A stretch of DNA of 27,672 bases. Origin: JADFUZ01 sp034430415. Its GTDB lineage: Bacteria; Chloroflexota; Dehalococcoidia; GIF9; AB-539-J10. The DNA lies in NCBI GenBank assembly GCA_034430415.1, contig DAOUEN010000043.1, forward strand, positions 1-27,672, given 5' to 3'. Positions 15,169-23,225 of this stretch are shown here, piece after piece. The position numbers and the translations under genes were made by a program. Within the stretch, counting starts at the first letter, position 1. Every line of letters begins with the position of its first letter. The notes below the pieces were generated by a model. That model was not told where the DNA came from. It saw only the letters and a program-made list of their open reading frames with translations, and made no database searches.

Positions 15169-16632
15169 ATGTTAGACCTATCAGACGATCGAACTTCAAC
15201 CAGAAACGAGGAGCCAACCCTGGGATATACTCGTGCTGAGGAAGACGAAGGCGAAAGCACTGGCGCCACGACTGAAGAAGACACATTGGATGAGAGTCCC
15301 CCCCAGGCCGTCCACGACGAGGTCAAGCCACAGATCGGATTAGAAGACCATGAAATAACGGATGATTCAGTCCGTATGTATCTGCGGGAGATCGGCCAGG
15401 TACCTCTGCTTGACGCCGCCAGAGAGAGAAAGCTCTCCAGTAGAATAGAGCAAGCGAGACATCTTGATAGAATCGAAGACGCATATATTAAGAAACACAA
15501 GCGGCTTCCTTCAGCGGTTGACATAGTGGTTGATCTGATCTCCCGAGTAGCCAGAGCCTATCCTACTCTCGAAGCTATCAGAGATCACTCAGATATGGAC
15601 CCTTCAAGCAGTCTGGCGGACACTATCGCCAGTCCCAAGTTCCACACGGGTATCGACAACGAGATAAAGCTGGCGCTCACAGCCGCCGTCGCCCAGAGGA
15701 TAAACAAAGAGACCGCCACGGCGGAGGAAGGCGTAGTAAATCTCTCTCTGAACAGCAACCTTGTGCCACCGGAAGCTCTAGCTTTGATTCAAGACAAGCC
15801 GTTGCAGGAGATAAAGCTTCTGCTGGCCAACGACGAACTGCGCTCCCTTCTGGAACCCTACGAGAGCCAGTTCAAGGCCGACTTTGAGAAGGTAAGAGCG
15901 GAAGCGCGAATGGCAGCAAGACACCTATCTGAGGCAAACCTGCGACTGGTTGTCAGCATAGCCAAGAAATACATCGGACATGGCATGGCGCTCCTCGACC
16001 TCATACAGGAGGGAAACATCGGCCTCATGAGGGCCGTGGAGAAATTCCGACACCGGAAGGGGTACAAGTTCAGCACCTACGCCACCTGGTGGATCAGACA
16101 AGGTATAACCCGGGCCATAGCCGATCAAGCGCGCACCATCCGCATTCCAGTGCACATGGTAGAGACAATGAACAGGTTGTTGCGGACAACGCGCCAGTTG
16201 AGTCAGGAACTCAAGCGGGAACCCAGCTACGAGGAAATCGGAGGCCGCCTGAGCATGCCTTCTATAAGGGTTGAGGAGGTTATGGACCTGTTTCATCACG
16301 AGCCGATATCGCTCGAGACACCTATCGGCGAGAACGGAGATACCCGCCTGGGCGACTTCGTTGAAGACCAGACCAGCCCGGCTCCAGCCGAAGTTGCTTC
16401 GCAGGAGCTACTCAAGGAGCAACTGGACCGAGTCCTTGATGAGCTCACCCCGCGGGAGAAGCGGGTACTGCAACTGAGGTTTGGCCTGCGAGACGGACAT
16501 GCAAGAACGCTGGAAGAGGTGGGTCAAGAGTTCAATGTGACCCGAGAAAGAATACGGCAGATCGAAGCCAAGGCTCTGCGAAAACTGCGCCATCCCAGCC
16601 GGAGTAGAAAACTCAAGGACTATTTGGAGTAG
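15169..16632 (+). CDS. rpoD: Primary sigma factor RpoD (sigma-A)
   Basis: A 487-residue housekeeping sigma factor. Region 1.2 is at about 65-97 (DDSVRMYLREIGQVPLL), preceded by an acidic 60-residue N-terminus. A non-conserved helical segment runs about 100-250. Region 2 spans about 255-325, including the -10-binding YATWWIRQGITRAIADQ (304-320). Region 3 is about 326-405 and region 4 about 425-487, with the -35-binding helix-turn-helix VGQEFNVTRERIRQIEAKALRKLR. It starts on the base after the dnaG stop (TAG-ATG), as in the classic macromolecular synthesis operon, but without rpsU. It would read the TTGACA/TATAAT-type promoters noted elsewhere in the window. Confidence 0.98.
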   Translation: MLDLSDDRTSTRNEEPTLGYTRAEEDEGESTGATTEEDTLDESPPQAVHDEVKPQIGLEDHEITDDSVRMYLREIGQVPLLDAARERKLSSRIEQARHLDRIEDAYIKKHKRLPSAVDIVVDLISRVARAYPTLEAIRDHSDMDPSSSLADTIASPKFHTGIDNEIKLALTAAVAQRINKETATAEEGVVNLSLNSNLVPPEALALIQDKPLQEIKLLLANDELRSLLEPYESQFKADFEKVRAEARMAARHLSEANLRLVVSIAKKYIGHGMALLDLIQEGNIGLMRAVEKFRHRKGYKFSTYATWWIRQGITRAIADQARTIRIPVHMVETMNRLLRTTRQLSQELKREPSYEEIGGRLSMPSIRVEEVMDLFHHEPISLETPIGENGDTRLGDFVEDQTSPAPAEVASQELLKEQLDRVLDELTPREKRVLQLRFGLRDGHARTLEEVGQEFNVTRERIRQIEAKALRKLRHPSRSRKLKDYLE

Positions 16633-16679
16633 ACCCGCAGGCAGTCCGCCCAGACACGGCAGGACATGAAATAAGACAA

Positions 16680-17156
16680 ATGGAGCAGCTTTGGGCGCCA
16701 TGGAGAATAGAATACGTACGGAGGGCGAAGGAAAGCTATTGCATCCTGTGTCAGAAACCGGCAGAAAACGACGATGAGGCGAACCTCATCCTCCACCGGG
16801 GCCAGAGCAACTTCATAATCCTCAACGCCTTCCCATACAGCCCAGGCCACTTAATGGTAGCTCCCTATCGGCACATATCAGAGTTGCAGGAAGTAACCGA
16901 CGGCGAAGCCAAGGAGCACTTTGAGCTCGTGAAGAAGGCCGTGGCTCTCTTGAATCAGGTACTCAAGCCTCACGGCTTCAATCTAGGGCTGAACGTGGGA
17001 AAAAACGCTGGGGCAGGGATAGAGCAACATCTTCACACCCACATAGTTCCCCGATGGCAGGGCGATACCAACTTCATGCCGGTGATGTCCGACACCAGAG
17101 TCATATCAGAGGGGCTGGCCGCCACATATAGAAAGCTCAAGGATGCTATGGTCTAG
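16680..17156 (+). CDS. HIT-family hydrolase, Ap4A phosphorylase-like
   Basis: A 158-residue histidine-triad protein. The triad is His117-x-His119-x-His121 (QHLHTHIVPRW), with the nucleophile-region histidine following the HIT rule. The N-terminus (LWAPWRIEYV), CILC near 21-24, NAFPYSPGHLMVAPYRHISEL and the tail WQGDTNFMPV match the actinobacterial Ap4A phosphorylase branch, which cleaves diadenosine tetraphosphate. CxxC at 21-24 could bind zinc. It lies 47 bases after rpoD with no clear promoter, so it is probably co-transcribed. The exact substrate is inferred from family resemblance. Confidence 0.9.
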   Translation: MEQLWAPWRIEYVRRAKESYCILCQKPAENDDEANLILHRGQSNFIILNAFPYSPGHLMVAPYRHISELQEVTDGEAKEHFELVKKAVALLNQVLKPHGFNLGLNVGKNAGAGIEQHLHTHIVPRWQGDTNFMPVMSDTRVISEGLAATYRKLKDAMV

Positions 17157-17208
17157 CCCCTTGCTCCAGTCATGGGAAGAGACAAGGTCAGCCCAGCACT
17201 CAGTCCGG

Positions 17209-17883
17209 TCACTGCCGGGCCGAGACGCCCCCTATCGCTTGAGCTACTTCCTCTTCACTTCCGCTGAAGATCAGACAGAGGAATTGATCGCCGACCTCCA
17301 GTATGGTGCCCGGCTCCGGCACCCGGCATTCTTGCCCCTGGCGTATTATCAGAGAGACAACGGAGCCAGAAGGCAAGGATAGGTCTCTCAGCGGTTTGCC
17401 TACCGCCGGTGAGCCTTCAGCTACTCTGACCAGCACTACGTCCAGCCCCCTCTCTTTGAGATTCAGGAGGCGAATCAAGGGGAACGCCGTAATCTGCAGC
17501 TTGATATGCTCCAGGACAAGCGACACACGGTCTACCGTGTGATCGATGCCTAGCTTCGCAAAGATATGCTCATTCTTGGGGTTGTTCACCTTGGCGATAA
17601 CCTGAGGAACGCCGAACTTCTGCTTTGCTATCTGACACGCTGCCAGGTTGTCATCATCTTCGTCGGTGACAGCGATGAAGATGTCCGCCCTGGCTATTCC
17701 CGCCTTACCCAGCAGTGCCACCTCACAACCGTCGCCGCACAGGGATACGCTACCCAATTCAGCTCCCAGCTCTTCGCATATCTTGTGATCCCTTTCAATC
17801 AGCAATACCTCATTCCCCATGCCAAGCAGCTCTCTGCCCAGATAGCGGCCCACCTGACCGGCACCGACTATTATCGCGTACAT
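17209..17883 (-). CDS. RCK_N/RCK_C (TrkA-type) regulatory protein
   Basis: A 224-residue cytoplasmic regulator with one RCK_N and one RCK_C domain, the usual length for KtrA/CeoB-type proteins. The N-terminal Rossmann fold has GAGQVG (residues 7-12) and an acidic residue ending strand 2 (VLLIERD), pointing to NAD(H)/ATP-type ligands. RCK_C covers about 147-218 (VVLVRVAEGSPAVGKPL ... ILEVGDQFLCLIF). It begins immediately after an RCK_N-only gene. The last gene of the APC-USP-RCK unit; its channel partner is inferred to be the APC permease or the nearby TrkH. Confidence 0.93.
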   Translation of the reverse strand: MYAIIVGAGQVGRYLGRELLGMGNEVLLIERDHKICEELGAELGSVSLCGDGCEVALLGKAGIARADIFIAVTDEDDDNLAACQIAKQKFGVPQVIAKVNNPKNEHIFAKLGIDHTVDRVSLVLEHIKLQITAFPLIRLLNLKERGLDVVLVRVAEGSPAVGKPLRDLSLPSGSVVSLIIRQGQECRVPEPGTILEVGDQFLCLIFSGSEEEVAQAIGGVSARQ

Positions 17884-18282
17884 CTATTTCTCCAGTTTCT
17901 CCTTTAGCAAGCGGGCAAACAAGCCCGTGGGGCTGATAGCCTCAAGCCCCAGGCTCTCATAGAACTCCTCCCGCAACGGGTCGTAGATACGGCAGATCAC
18001 CCTCGGAACATTGAATATCTCCTTGGCAATCTGAGCTGCCATGGCGTTCTTGTCGTCCTCTCGAGTCACCGCCACAAAAGCATCGCATTCCCTTATGCTT
18101 GCCTTTTCCAGCCCTTCTTCATCAGTGGCATGGCCCAGGAGAGCCGTGCCCCCAAAATCAGGTGGAAGCTTATCGAAGCTGCTGGCATCCGTGTCGACAA
18201 TAGTCACTTTGTGCCCCTCGGCGTCGAGCAGGTGAGCTAGCTCGGCCCCCACACGCCCACAACCCATTATGGTGATATTCAT
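17884..18282 (-). CDS. RCK_N-only (TrkA-N) protein
   Basis: A 132-residue protein with only the Rossmann RCK_N domain: GCGRVG (residues 7-12), strand 2 ending VTIVDTD (Asp, favours NAD(H)), and the conserved CDAFVAVTREDDKNAMAAQIAKEIFNV helix-strand region. RCK_C is missing; the tail after 117 is one short helix (GLFARLLKEKLEK). Its ATG overlaps the USP stop by 4 bases, and its stop directly abuts the next RCK gene. It may heterodimerise with that full-length RCK protein. It is not a frameshifted half, because the next gene has its own complete RCK_N domain. Confidence 0.92.
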   Translation of the reverse strand: MNITIMGCGRVGAELAHLLDAEGHKVTIVDTDASSFDKLPPDFGGTALLGHATDEEGLEKASIRECDAFVAVTREDDKNAMAAQIAKEIFNVPRVICRIYDPLREEFYESLGLEAISPTGLFARLLKEKLEK

Positions 18283-18719
18283 TGACCGTTCTGAGCAGAC
18301 GCTGCTCCCCGGTACAGCAAAACCTGGCAGGGAGCCTCCTTCAAAACATGGGCAATAGTCTCGCCCAGATCAAACTCGCCAAGACGCTTCTTGTAGCCAA
18401 CACCCATGACGATCAAGTCCACCTCTCTCGCCATCGCCTCTTGCACAATACCTGGACCAGCGTCTCGGGCCTGGAGCAAATCCGTGTCTATGTCATAGCC
18501 GACATCAGCGGCAATATCCTCGGCGCGGGTGAGAACCTCTTCTGCCTTCTCCAACTCTGAATCGACCTGGGCGTCTAGAGGAAGGCTCCTTTCAACCTCG
18601 ATAACGTGGGCCACGTAGACCTGGGCCTTCGCCTTCTGGGCCAGCGTGCAAGCCAGCCTTATGGCTTCCTCATCAGCGCCGGTTCCCCTCATGGGCACCA
18701 GGATTCTCTTTGTTTCCAC
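18279..18719 (-). CDS. Universal stress protein (UspA family)
   Basis: A 146-residue single-domain Usp protein. The first strand (KRILVPMRGTGADEEAIRLA) and final strand (CQVLLYRG) are typical. The region that should carry the ATP motif G-2x-G-9x-G[ST] reads VMGVGYKKRLGEFDLGETI (105-122); the spacing and the final Ser/Thr do not fit, so it may not bind ATP, as for E. coli UspA. The start is GTG at 18717-18719. No Shine-Dalgarno is present, and a promoter lies just 9 bases upstream. The stop overlaps the RCK_N start by 4 bases, so the two are coupled. Confidence 0.92.
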   Translation of the reverse strand: METKRILVPMRGTGADEEAIRLACTLAQKAKAQVYVAHVIEVERSLPLDAQVDSELEKAEEVLTRAEDIAADVGYDIDTDLLQARDAGPGIVQEAMAREVDLIVMGVGYKKRLGEFDLGETIAHVLKEAPCQVLLYRGAASAQNGQ

Positions 18720-18725
18720 AAGTCA

Positions 18726-18738
18726 GGGATGGTATCCC
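18726..18738. promoter_or_regulatory. Palindrome over the usp -10, possible operator
   Basis: A perfect inverted repeat GGGAT-GGT-ATCCC covering the whole -10 hexamer of the usp promoter. A similar GGGAT half-site palindrome covers the -10 of the APC permease promoter (20324-20342), which suggests a shared regulator, though short palindromes arise by chance. Confidence 0.4.
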
Positions 18739-18757
18739 ATCCATCTCCATTAGTCAA
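18729..18757 (-). promoter_or_regulatory. Internal promoter for usp-RCK-RCK
   Basis: On the minus strand TTGACT (18752-18757), a 17-base spacer and TACCAT (18729-18734). The -35 overlaps the stop codon of the APC permease gene. Only 9 bases separate the -10 from the usp GTG, so the predicted transcript starts about 2-3 bases before the start codon. Confidence 0.6.
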
Positions 18758-20285
18758 TAGAGGCTTTCACAACGGGAGCCACCTTGGTCAACGGCAACTG
18801 CCTGCGCCTGCGAAACATAACATAGACAACAGTGCCAAGAACCATCCATCCGAACCCCACCCACCTGGCATAGGGCTGGACTATCACCACTATTATCCAA
18901 ATAACGCTGGTGGCCACCAACCCCAGGATAGCCGTTATGGGCAACTCATGCCCTCTAACCATGATATTGCCCTTCAACTTGAAAGGCCGAGGCATCTCAG
19001 GGTGCTTCATCCGCAACCTGATTACGGAGGCATGCGCCAAAGCGAAAGCTAGCAGGGAGCCAAAAGCATAGAGCCCACCCAACTTAACGAAGATGTCCCT
19101 GGCGAAGAAACCTGGCACAAGAAGCAGGATCGCTATCAGGGCGTACAGGATTATCGCCCTGTAAGGCGTTCTGAACTTGGGGTGTACTTTGGATAGAGCC
19201 AGCGGCATGAGCTGAAACCTCCCCAAGGAGAAGGTCAACCGAGAAATCCCCATGAGCCCGGCATTAGTGGCGATAATCAATATCGTCGCTGCCAGTATTG
19301 CCACCAGGACCGGCACAAACTTCAGAATGCCGCTCAGCAACGCAGCAACAACAATAACAGTTTCCGGGTCTGAAGACAGCCCAGCAGCAACCTCTAGGGG
19401 AACTATCCTCATAGAGAAGCCATGGGCGATGCCAGCTATAGGGTCCCTCGCCCACTCCGAAGCCATCTCAGGAGGTGTCATGGCGGAGAATCCGGCCACG
19501 GATATCCCGCTGAACAGAATCAGCACCACAACCATCATCAGAACCAGGGCCTTGGGGGCGTTCACCGTGGGACGTCTGGTCTCCTCTGATAGCTGCGATA
19601 TGGTCTCAACACCCGTATAAGCGATCGTGGCCACGGCGATCCCAAAGATCAAGTCGGGTAGTGATGGCCAGTAGGTTGTAACTCGCTGAAACAGGATCTG
19701 CCAATCGAGAAGAAACAGGATAGCCAGGGCTATTATGAGTATCTGGGTAACTACGTCCAACACGGCGAAAGCGGAATTCAGTACTGACGACTCCTGGACA
19801 CCAATGATATTGAGCAGCATCAAGAAGAGCACGATGCCCATAGCCGCCATTGTGCCTACTGCCGCTGAGTCTTTGAGCGGCCCCCAGAAGAATCCAAGAT
19901 AGGAGGGAACAGCGAAGGCAGAAATGGCAATAGTCACTATATAGCTGAATGCCAGCGCCCAACCAGCCGTGGACCCCAAGAAGTCATTGAACCCCCGGCG
20001 AGCGAAACTGGCTGAGCCACCGGCTTCAGGAAGCATAGCGGTGCCTTCAGCATAGGTCAGTGCAGTGAAGATGAAGAAGATGCCGGCAACAAGTAGAACG
20101 ACGGGAGTCGCCCCTGCGGCGATAAGAGCCACCAGGCCCAGAGCATAGTAAATAGATGAGCCAACGTTGCCGTAGCCAGCACTGAACAGGCCGAACACCC
20201 CTAGAACTCTCTTCAGGGGATGAGCCTTGGCTCGGCGACGGTGAACGACCCTGTCGCCTAACTTGGGATGCCAGTCAGCATCCAA
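18750..20285 (-). CDS. APC-superfamily permease
   Basis: A 511-residue membrane transporter of the amino acid-polyamine-organocation superfamily with about 12 predicted helices after a basic 25-residue cytoplasmic N-terminus. Helix 1 holds the unwound substrate-binding stretch GYGNVGSSIYYALG, and YAEGTAMLPEAGGSASFARRGF is a typical APC helix 2-3 loop. The C-terminus ends with a basic RRRRQLPLTK stretch. The start is TTG at 20283-20285, the only in-frame choice after an upstream stop, with GGA 6 bases before it. It is followed by USP and two RCK proteins, so the substrate may be an ion such as K+ or an amino acid under RCK control; sequence alone does not say. Confidence 0.88.
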   Translation of the reverse strand: MDADWHPKLGDRVVHRRRAKAHPLKRVLGVFGLFSAGYGNVGSSIYYALGLVALIAAGATPVVLLVAGIFFIFTALTYAEGTAMLPEAGGSASFARRGFNDFLGSTAGWALAFSYIVTIAISAFAVPSYLGFFWGPLKDSAAVGTMAAMGIVLFLMLLNIIGVQESSVLNSAFAVLDVVTQILIIALAILFLLDWQILFQRVTTYWPSLPDLIFGIAVATIAYTGVETISQLSEETRRPTVNAPKALVLMMVVVLILFSGISVAGFSAMTPPEMASEWARDPIAGIAHGFSMRIVPLEVAAGLSSDPETVIVVAALLSGILKFVPVLVAILAATILIIATNAGLMGISRLTFSLGRFQLMPLALSKVHPKFRTPYRAIILYALIAILLLVPGFFARDIFVKLGGLYAFGSLLAFALAHASVIRLRMKHPEMPRPFKLKGNIMVRGHELPITAILGLVATSVIWIIVVIVQPYARWVGFGWMVLGTVVYVMFRRRRQLPLTKVAPVVKASID

Positions 20286-20323
20286 GATTAGTCCATAGCA
20301 TCATTGAATCGACTTCGATTGCT

Positions 20324-20342
20324 GCGGGATTCTAATGCCCGC
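20324..20342. promoter_or_regulatory. Palindrome over the APC permease -10, possible operator
   Basis: Read on the minus strand: GCGGG-C-ATT-AG-AAT-CCCGC. This is an 8-base inverted repeat with one bulged C and a 2-base centre. It covers the -10 hexamer completely, a common repressor position. Confidence 0.45.
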
Positions 20343-20357
20343 GACAGACGTTGTCAA
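20329..20357 (-). promoter_or_regulatory. Sigma-A-type promoter for the APC-USP-RCK operon
   Basis: On the minus strand a perfect -35 TTGACA (20352-20357), a 17-base spacer and TAGAAT (20329-20334), 5 of 6 to TATAAT. The predicted start near 20322 gives a leader of about 37 bases. It lies in the 111-base gap after trkH. Confidence 0.78.
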
Positions 20358-20396
20358 CCAGGGGCTGGCTCTCCCCATTGCCGAGACCCGAGATGC

Positions 20397-21857
20397 TCAT
20401 CTCCATTTCCAGAATGCCGGGCTGACGAGCACCATGACTGTCAGGAATTCGAGACGGCCAACCAGCATGCATAGCACGAGAGTCACCTTACCCAACGCTG
20501 GAATCGAGGAGTAGTCTGCTATCGGTCCTACTGAGCCTAGACCAGGGCCGACATTCCCCAGGGTGGCGGCAACGGAAGAAAAGGCAGTGACATGATCCAG
20601 CCCCACACCACTCATCACCAGGAAACCTATGATGAGAACGCCGAAGTATAGCGTACATGTGCCCAGAATCCCCGATACGGTGCTCTCCGGCATAGTACTT
20701 CCTCCGAGCCTCAAAGGAATAACAGACCTGGGGCTGAATGCAAGGACTACCTGTCGAAAGGCATGCTTTACCACCACCAATACCCTGACTATCTTCAGTG
20801 CTCCCCCCGTTGAGCCTGCTGAGGCGCCGATTATCATCAACACAAGCAGCAGTGAGCGCGAAAACACTGGCCAGGCAGCAAAGTTGGCTGTGGTGAAACC
20901 GGTTGTCGTCTGAATAGACGCCACCTGAAACGTGGCATGGCGGAAGGCGTCTCCAATCGCTTGCCCCGCGTTATTCACCAGGTCAAAGGCAATGAGAAGG
21001 CTCGCTCCAATAAAGACGGCAACATAGGAACGAAACTCAGGATTGCCGAAAACGCGGCCCGGCTGGCGCCTGCCAAAAAGGTAATAGTACAGGGCGAAGT
21101 TCACGCCCGCTATCACCATGAAGCAAGTGACGGTGCTGGTGACAAACACACTGGCCCCGTAGGCGCCTATGCTCATTCCCCTGTGCAGGAAACCTCCAGT
21201 GGGCATCGTGCCAAAGGTAATGGTGAGACAGTCAAATACGGGCAATCTCCCACCAAGCCGGAGCAACACAAACTCCAGAATTGAGAACCCACAATATAAC
21301 AGCCACAGAACCCTCGCCGTATGGCGGACACTCGCCTTAAGCCGCTCAGGTTGCGGCCCAGGCATCTCAGCCTCGAACAAGCGAGCTGCACCGAGGCCCA
21401 GGATGGGACCCAAAGCCACGAAAAGCGTCACAATACCCATACCACCAAGCCACTGGGTGAAGTTGCGCCACAGAAGGATGCCCTGGGGCTGACTCTCAAT
21501 AGAGGTCAGCACCGTAGCGCCAGTGGTAGTGAAGCCTGACATGGCCTCGAAATAGGCATCGAGGTAGCTTCCAAAGGTTCCGGCCAGCACATAAGGGAGC
21601 GCTCCCAGGGCCGACCCCAATACCCAAACCCCGGTAACCAGGGCCAGCCCTTCGCGGCGGGTTAGATTCCCCTCACCCCTTGGAGCCAATCTCCAGAGCA
21701 AGACACCCGTTCCCAATGTAGCCACTGCGGATATCAAGAAGGAACGGGAATCGGGCCCCTGACAGGAGAGACTCCAGACCAGAGGCAAGGCGGCCATCAA
21801 GCCTCCCAATCCCATCAGCATCAGGCCGAGGTAATGGAGGACTGTCCAGATTCTCAC
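20397..21857 (-). CDS. trkH: TrkH-family potassium transporter
   Basis: A 486-residue membrane protein with four pore loops in the TrkH pattern. The filter-like glycines are in FTTTGAT (109-115), TMPTGGF (217-223), TTTGFT (317-322) and LGNVGPG (433-439). The SAGSTGGALKIVR gating segment (346-358) and the late GRLEF motif (468-472) are also present. The start is GTG at 21855-21857, 3 bases after the trkA stop, so it is coupled to trkA. Together they form a standard Trk potassium uptake system in the cell membrane. Confidence 0.96.
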   Translation of the reverse strand: MRIWTVLHYLGLMLMGLGGLMAALPLVWSLSCQGPDSRSFLISAVATLGTGVLLWRLAPRGEGNLTRREGLALVTGVWVLGSALGALPYVLAGTFGSYLDAYFEAMSGFTTTGATVLTSIESQPQGILLWRNFTQWLGGMGIVTLFVALGPILGLGAARLFEAEMPGPQPERLKASVRHTARVLWLLYCGFSILEFVLLRLGGRLPVFDCLTITFGTMPTGGFLHRGMSIGAYGASVFVTSTVTCFMVIAGVNFALYYYLFGRRQPGRVFGNPEFRSYVAVFIGASLLIAFDLVNNAGQAIGDAFRHATFQVASIQTTTGFTTANFAAWPVFSRSLLLVLMIIGASAGSTGGALKIVRVLVVVKHAFRQVVLAFSPRSVIPLRLGGSTMPESTVSGILGTCTLYFGVLIIGFLVMSGVGLDHVTAFSSVAATLGNVGPGLGSVGPIADYSSIPALGKVTLVLCMLVGRLEFLTVMVLVSPAFWKWR

Positions 21858-21860
21858 TGT

Positions 21861-23225
21861 TTACTTGAAAAGCTTCTCAACGGCAGGAATAGACGAGAGA
21901 AGAGACACTATGACCACACAATCCCCCGCTTCCACAATGCTCTCGCCTGGTGGTATCTTTACCGTATCCCCGTGAATGATCGCTCCAATTTTCGCCCCTT
22001 CTGGCATCTCAAGGTCTTCGCTCTTTGTCCCCGTGATACGCGCACTTGGACTGGCGATGAACTCTATGGCCTGCGCTTCCTCATTTCCCAGCAGTGCCAC
22101 GGAGACTGCTCCCCCGCGCAGGACAAAACGAGCGATCTTGCTGGCACAAAGCAGAAGCGGCGATACTGCCACGTCTACGCCCACCTCTTCGGCCAGCGCA
22201 ATATACTCTGGATTGTCAACCAGCACGACGTTCCTGGAGACACCAAGCTTGCCTGCCACCAGCCCGGCCAGGATATTGAGAGACTCATCACCAGTGGCGG
22301 CGATGAATGCGTCTGAAGACGCAACCCCCTCCTCACTGAGCAAGTCACGGTCGGGCTCCCCTCCCTGCACCACCACTGCCCGCTTGAGCCTTGCGCTGAT
22401 CTCTTGAGAGCGGCTGGCGCTCTTCTCAATGAGTTTGACCTGCACCCCCCGCTTCTCCATCTCCTCCCCAACGTGAAAGCCAATTTCCCCGGCGCCAAAG
22501 ATCACCACGGTTCTCGCCGGTACCTTCGGCTGGTCGAAGGTAGCTCCCACCTCATCCATGTCCTCACTCGCGGCAATCAAATAGACCCTATCACCCTGCC
22601 TTATCATTTCGTCATCCCCAGACACCTTGACCTCCTCCTCCCGACCGATCATCACCACCTCGCATGGCTTGGAGAACGCGATGTTGGAGAACGGCTTATC
22701 GACCACAGCTCCGCTCTCCGCCTTGAACTCCCTTATCTGCACGTGTCCCTCAGCGAATTCCTCCACCCGACCTACGTAGAGACTCGAGAGCATACTCACT
22801 ATCGTCTTGGCAGCCTCAACCTCCGGGTTGACAAAGAGGTCTATCCCCAAGCTCTTCGGCCTGACAACCTTCCTCGGCGTGTGCGGCGATTTGCCATCCA
22901 GAATAAGATAGCCGGAATACTCGGGATTGCGAACCCTGGCAACAGTCTTCTTGGCTCCCATTTCTCGCGCCATGAAGCAGGCAACCATATTGGTTTCGTC
23001 ACTGCTGGTGGTGGCGACAATCAAGTCAGCACTCTTCACGTCCGCCTGCCGCAGTACGCTGGGGCTGGTGGCACTCCCCACAATAACTCCCACATCCAGT
23101 TGCCGGCGAACCTCCTCCGCTACCTCCCCGGATTGCTCAACTATGACGATCTCCTGCCGCTCCTTTGACAATAGGGATGCCACATAAAACCCTGCCCCAC
23201 CTGCGCCGGCTATGACGATGTACAC
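21861..23225 (-). CDS. trkA: Trk potassium system regulator TrkA
   Basis: A TrkA of about 454 residues with two tandem RCK_N/RCK_C halves. The nucleotide loops are GAGGAG (residues 7-12) and GAGEIG (244-249), each followed by a strand ending in Glu (VIVEQ, LIEK). RCK_C domains lie near 164-220 and 383-453. The open frame extends 17 codons upstream to an ATG at 23276. I prefer the GTG at 23223-23225 because GGGGAG lies 8 bases before it and the family begins directly with YIVIAGAG. A weak promoter-like pair (TTGCCA, 17 bases, GATACA) lies upstream. It binds NAD(H) and gates TrkH. Confidence 0.95.
   Translation of the reverse strand: MYIVIAGAGGAGFYVASLLSKERQEIVIVEQSGEVAEEVRRQLDVGVIVGSATSPSVLRQADVKSADLIVATTSSDETNMVACFMAREMGAKKTVARVRNPEYSGYLILDGKSPHTPRKVVRPKSLGIDLFVNPEVEAAKTIVSMLSSLYVGRVEEFAEGHVQIREFKAESGAVVDKPFSNIAFSKPCEVVMIGREEEVKVSGDDEMIRQGDRVYLIAASEDMDEVGATFDQPKVPARTVVIFGAGEIGFHVGEEMEKRGVQVKLIEKSASRSQEISARLKRAVVVQGGEPDRDLLSEEGVASSDAFIAATGDESLNILAGLVAGKLGVSRNVVLVDNPEYIALAEEVGVDVAVSPLLLCASKIARFVLRGGAVSVALLGNEEAQAIEFIASPSARITGTKSEDLEMPEGAKIGAIIHGDTVKIPPGESIVEAGDCVVIVSLLSSIPAVEKLFK

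Noticed and set aside
17884..18282. Frameshifted or broken trkA
   Set aside because: The next gene has its own complete RCK_N and RCK_C domains, so the short RCK_N protein is a separate gene and not half of a split one.
22404..23168. A 254-codon plus-strand frame over trkA
   Set aside because: It is an antisense shadow of the second-codon-position bias of trkA and shows no family features.
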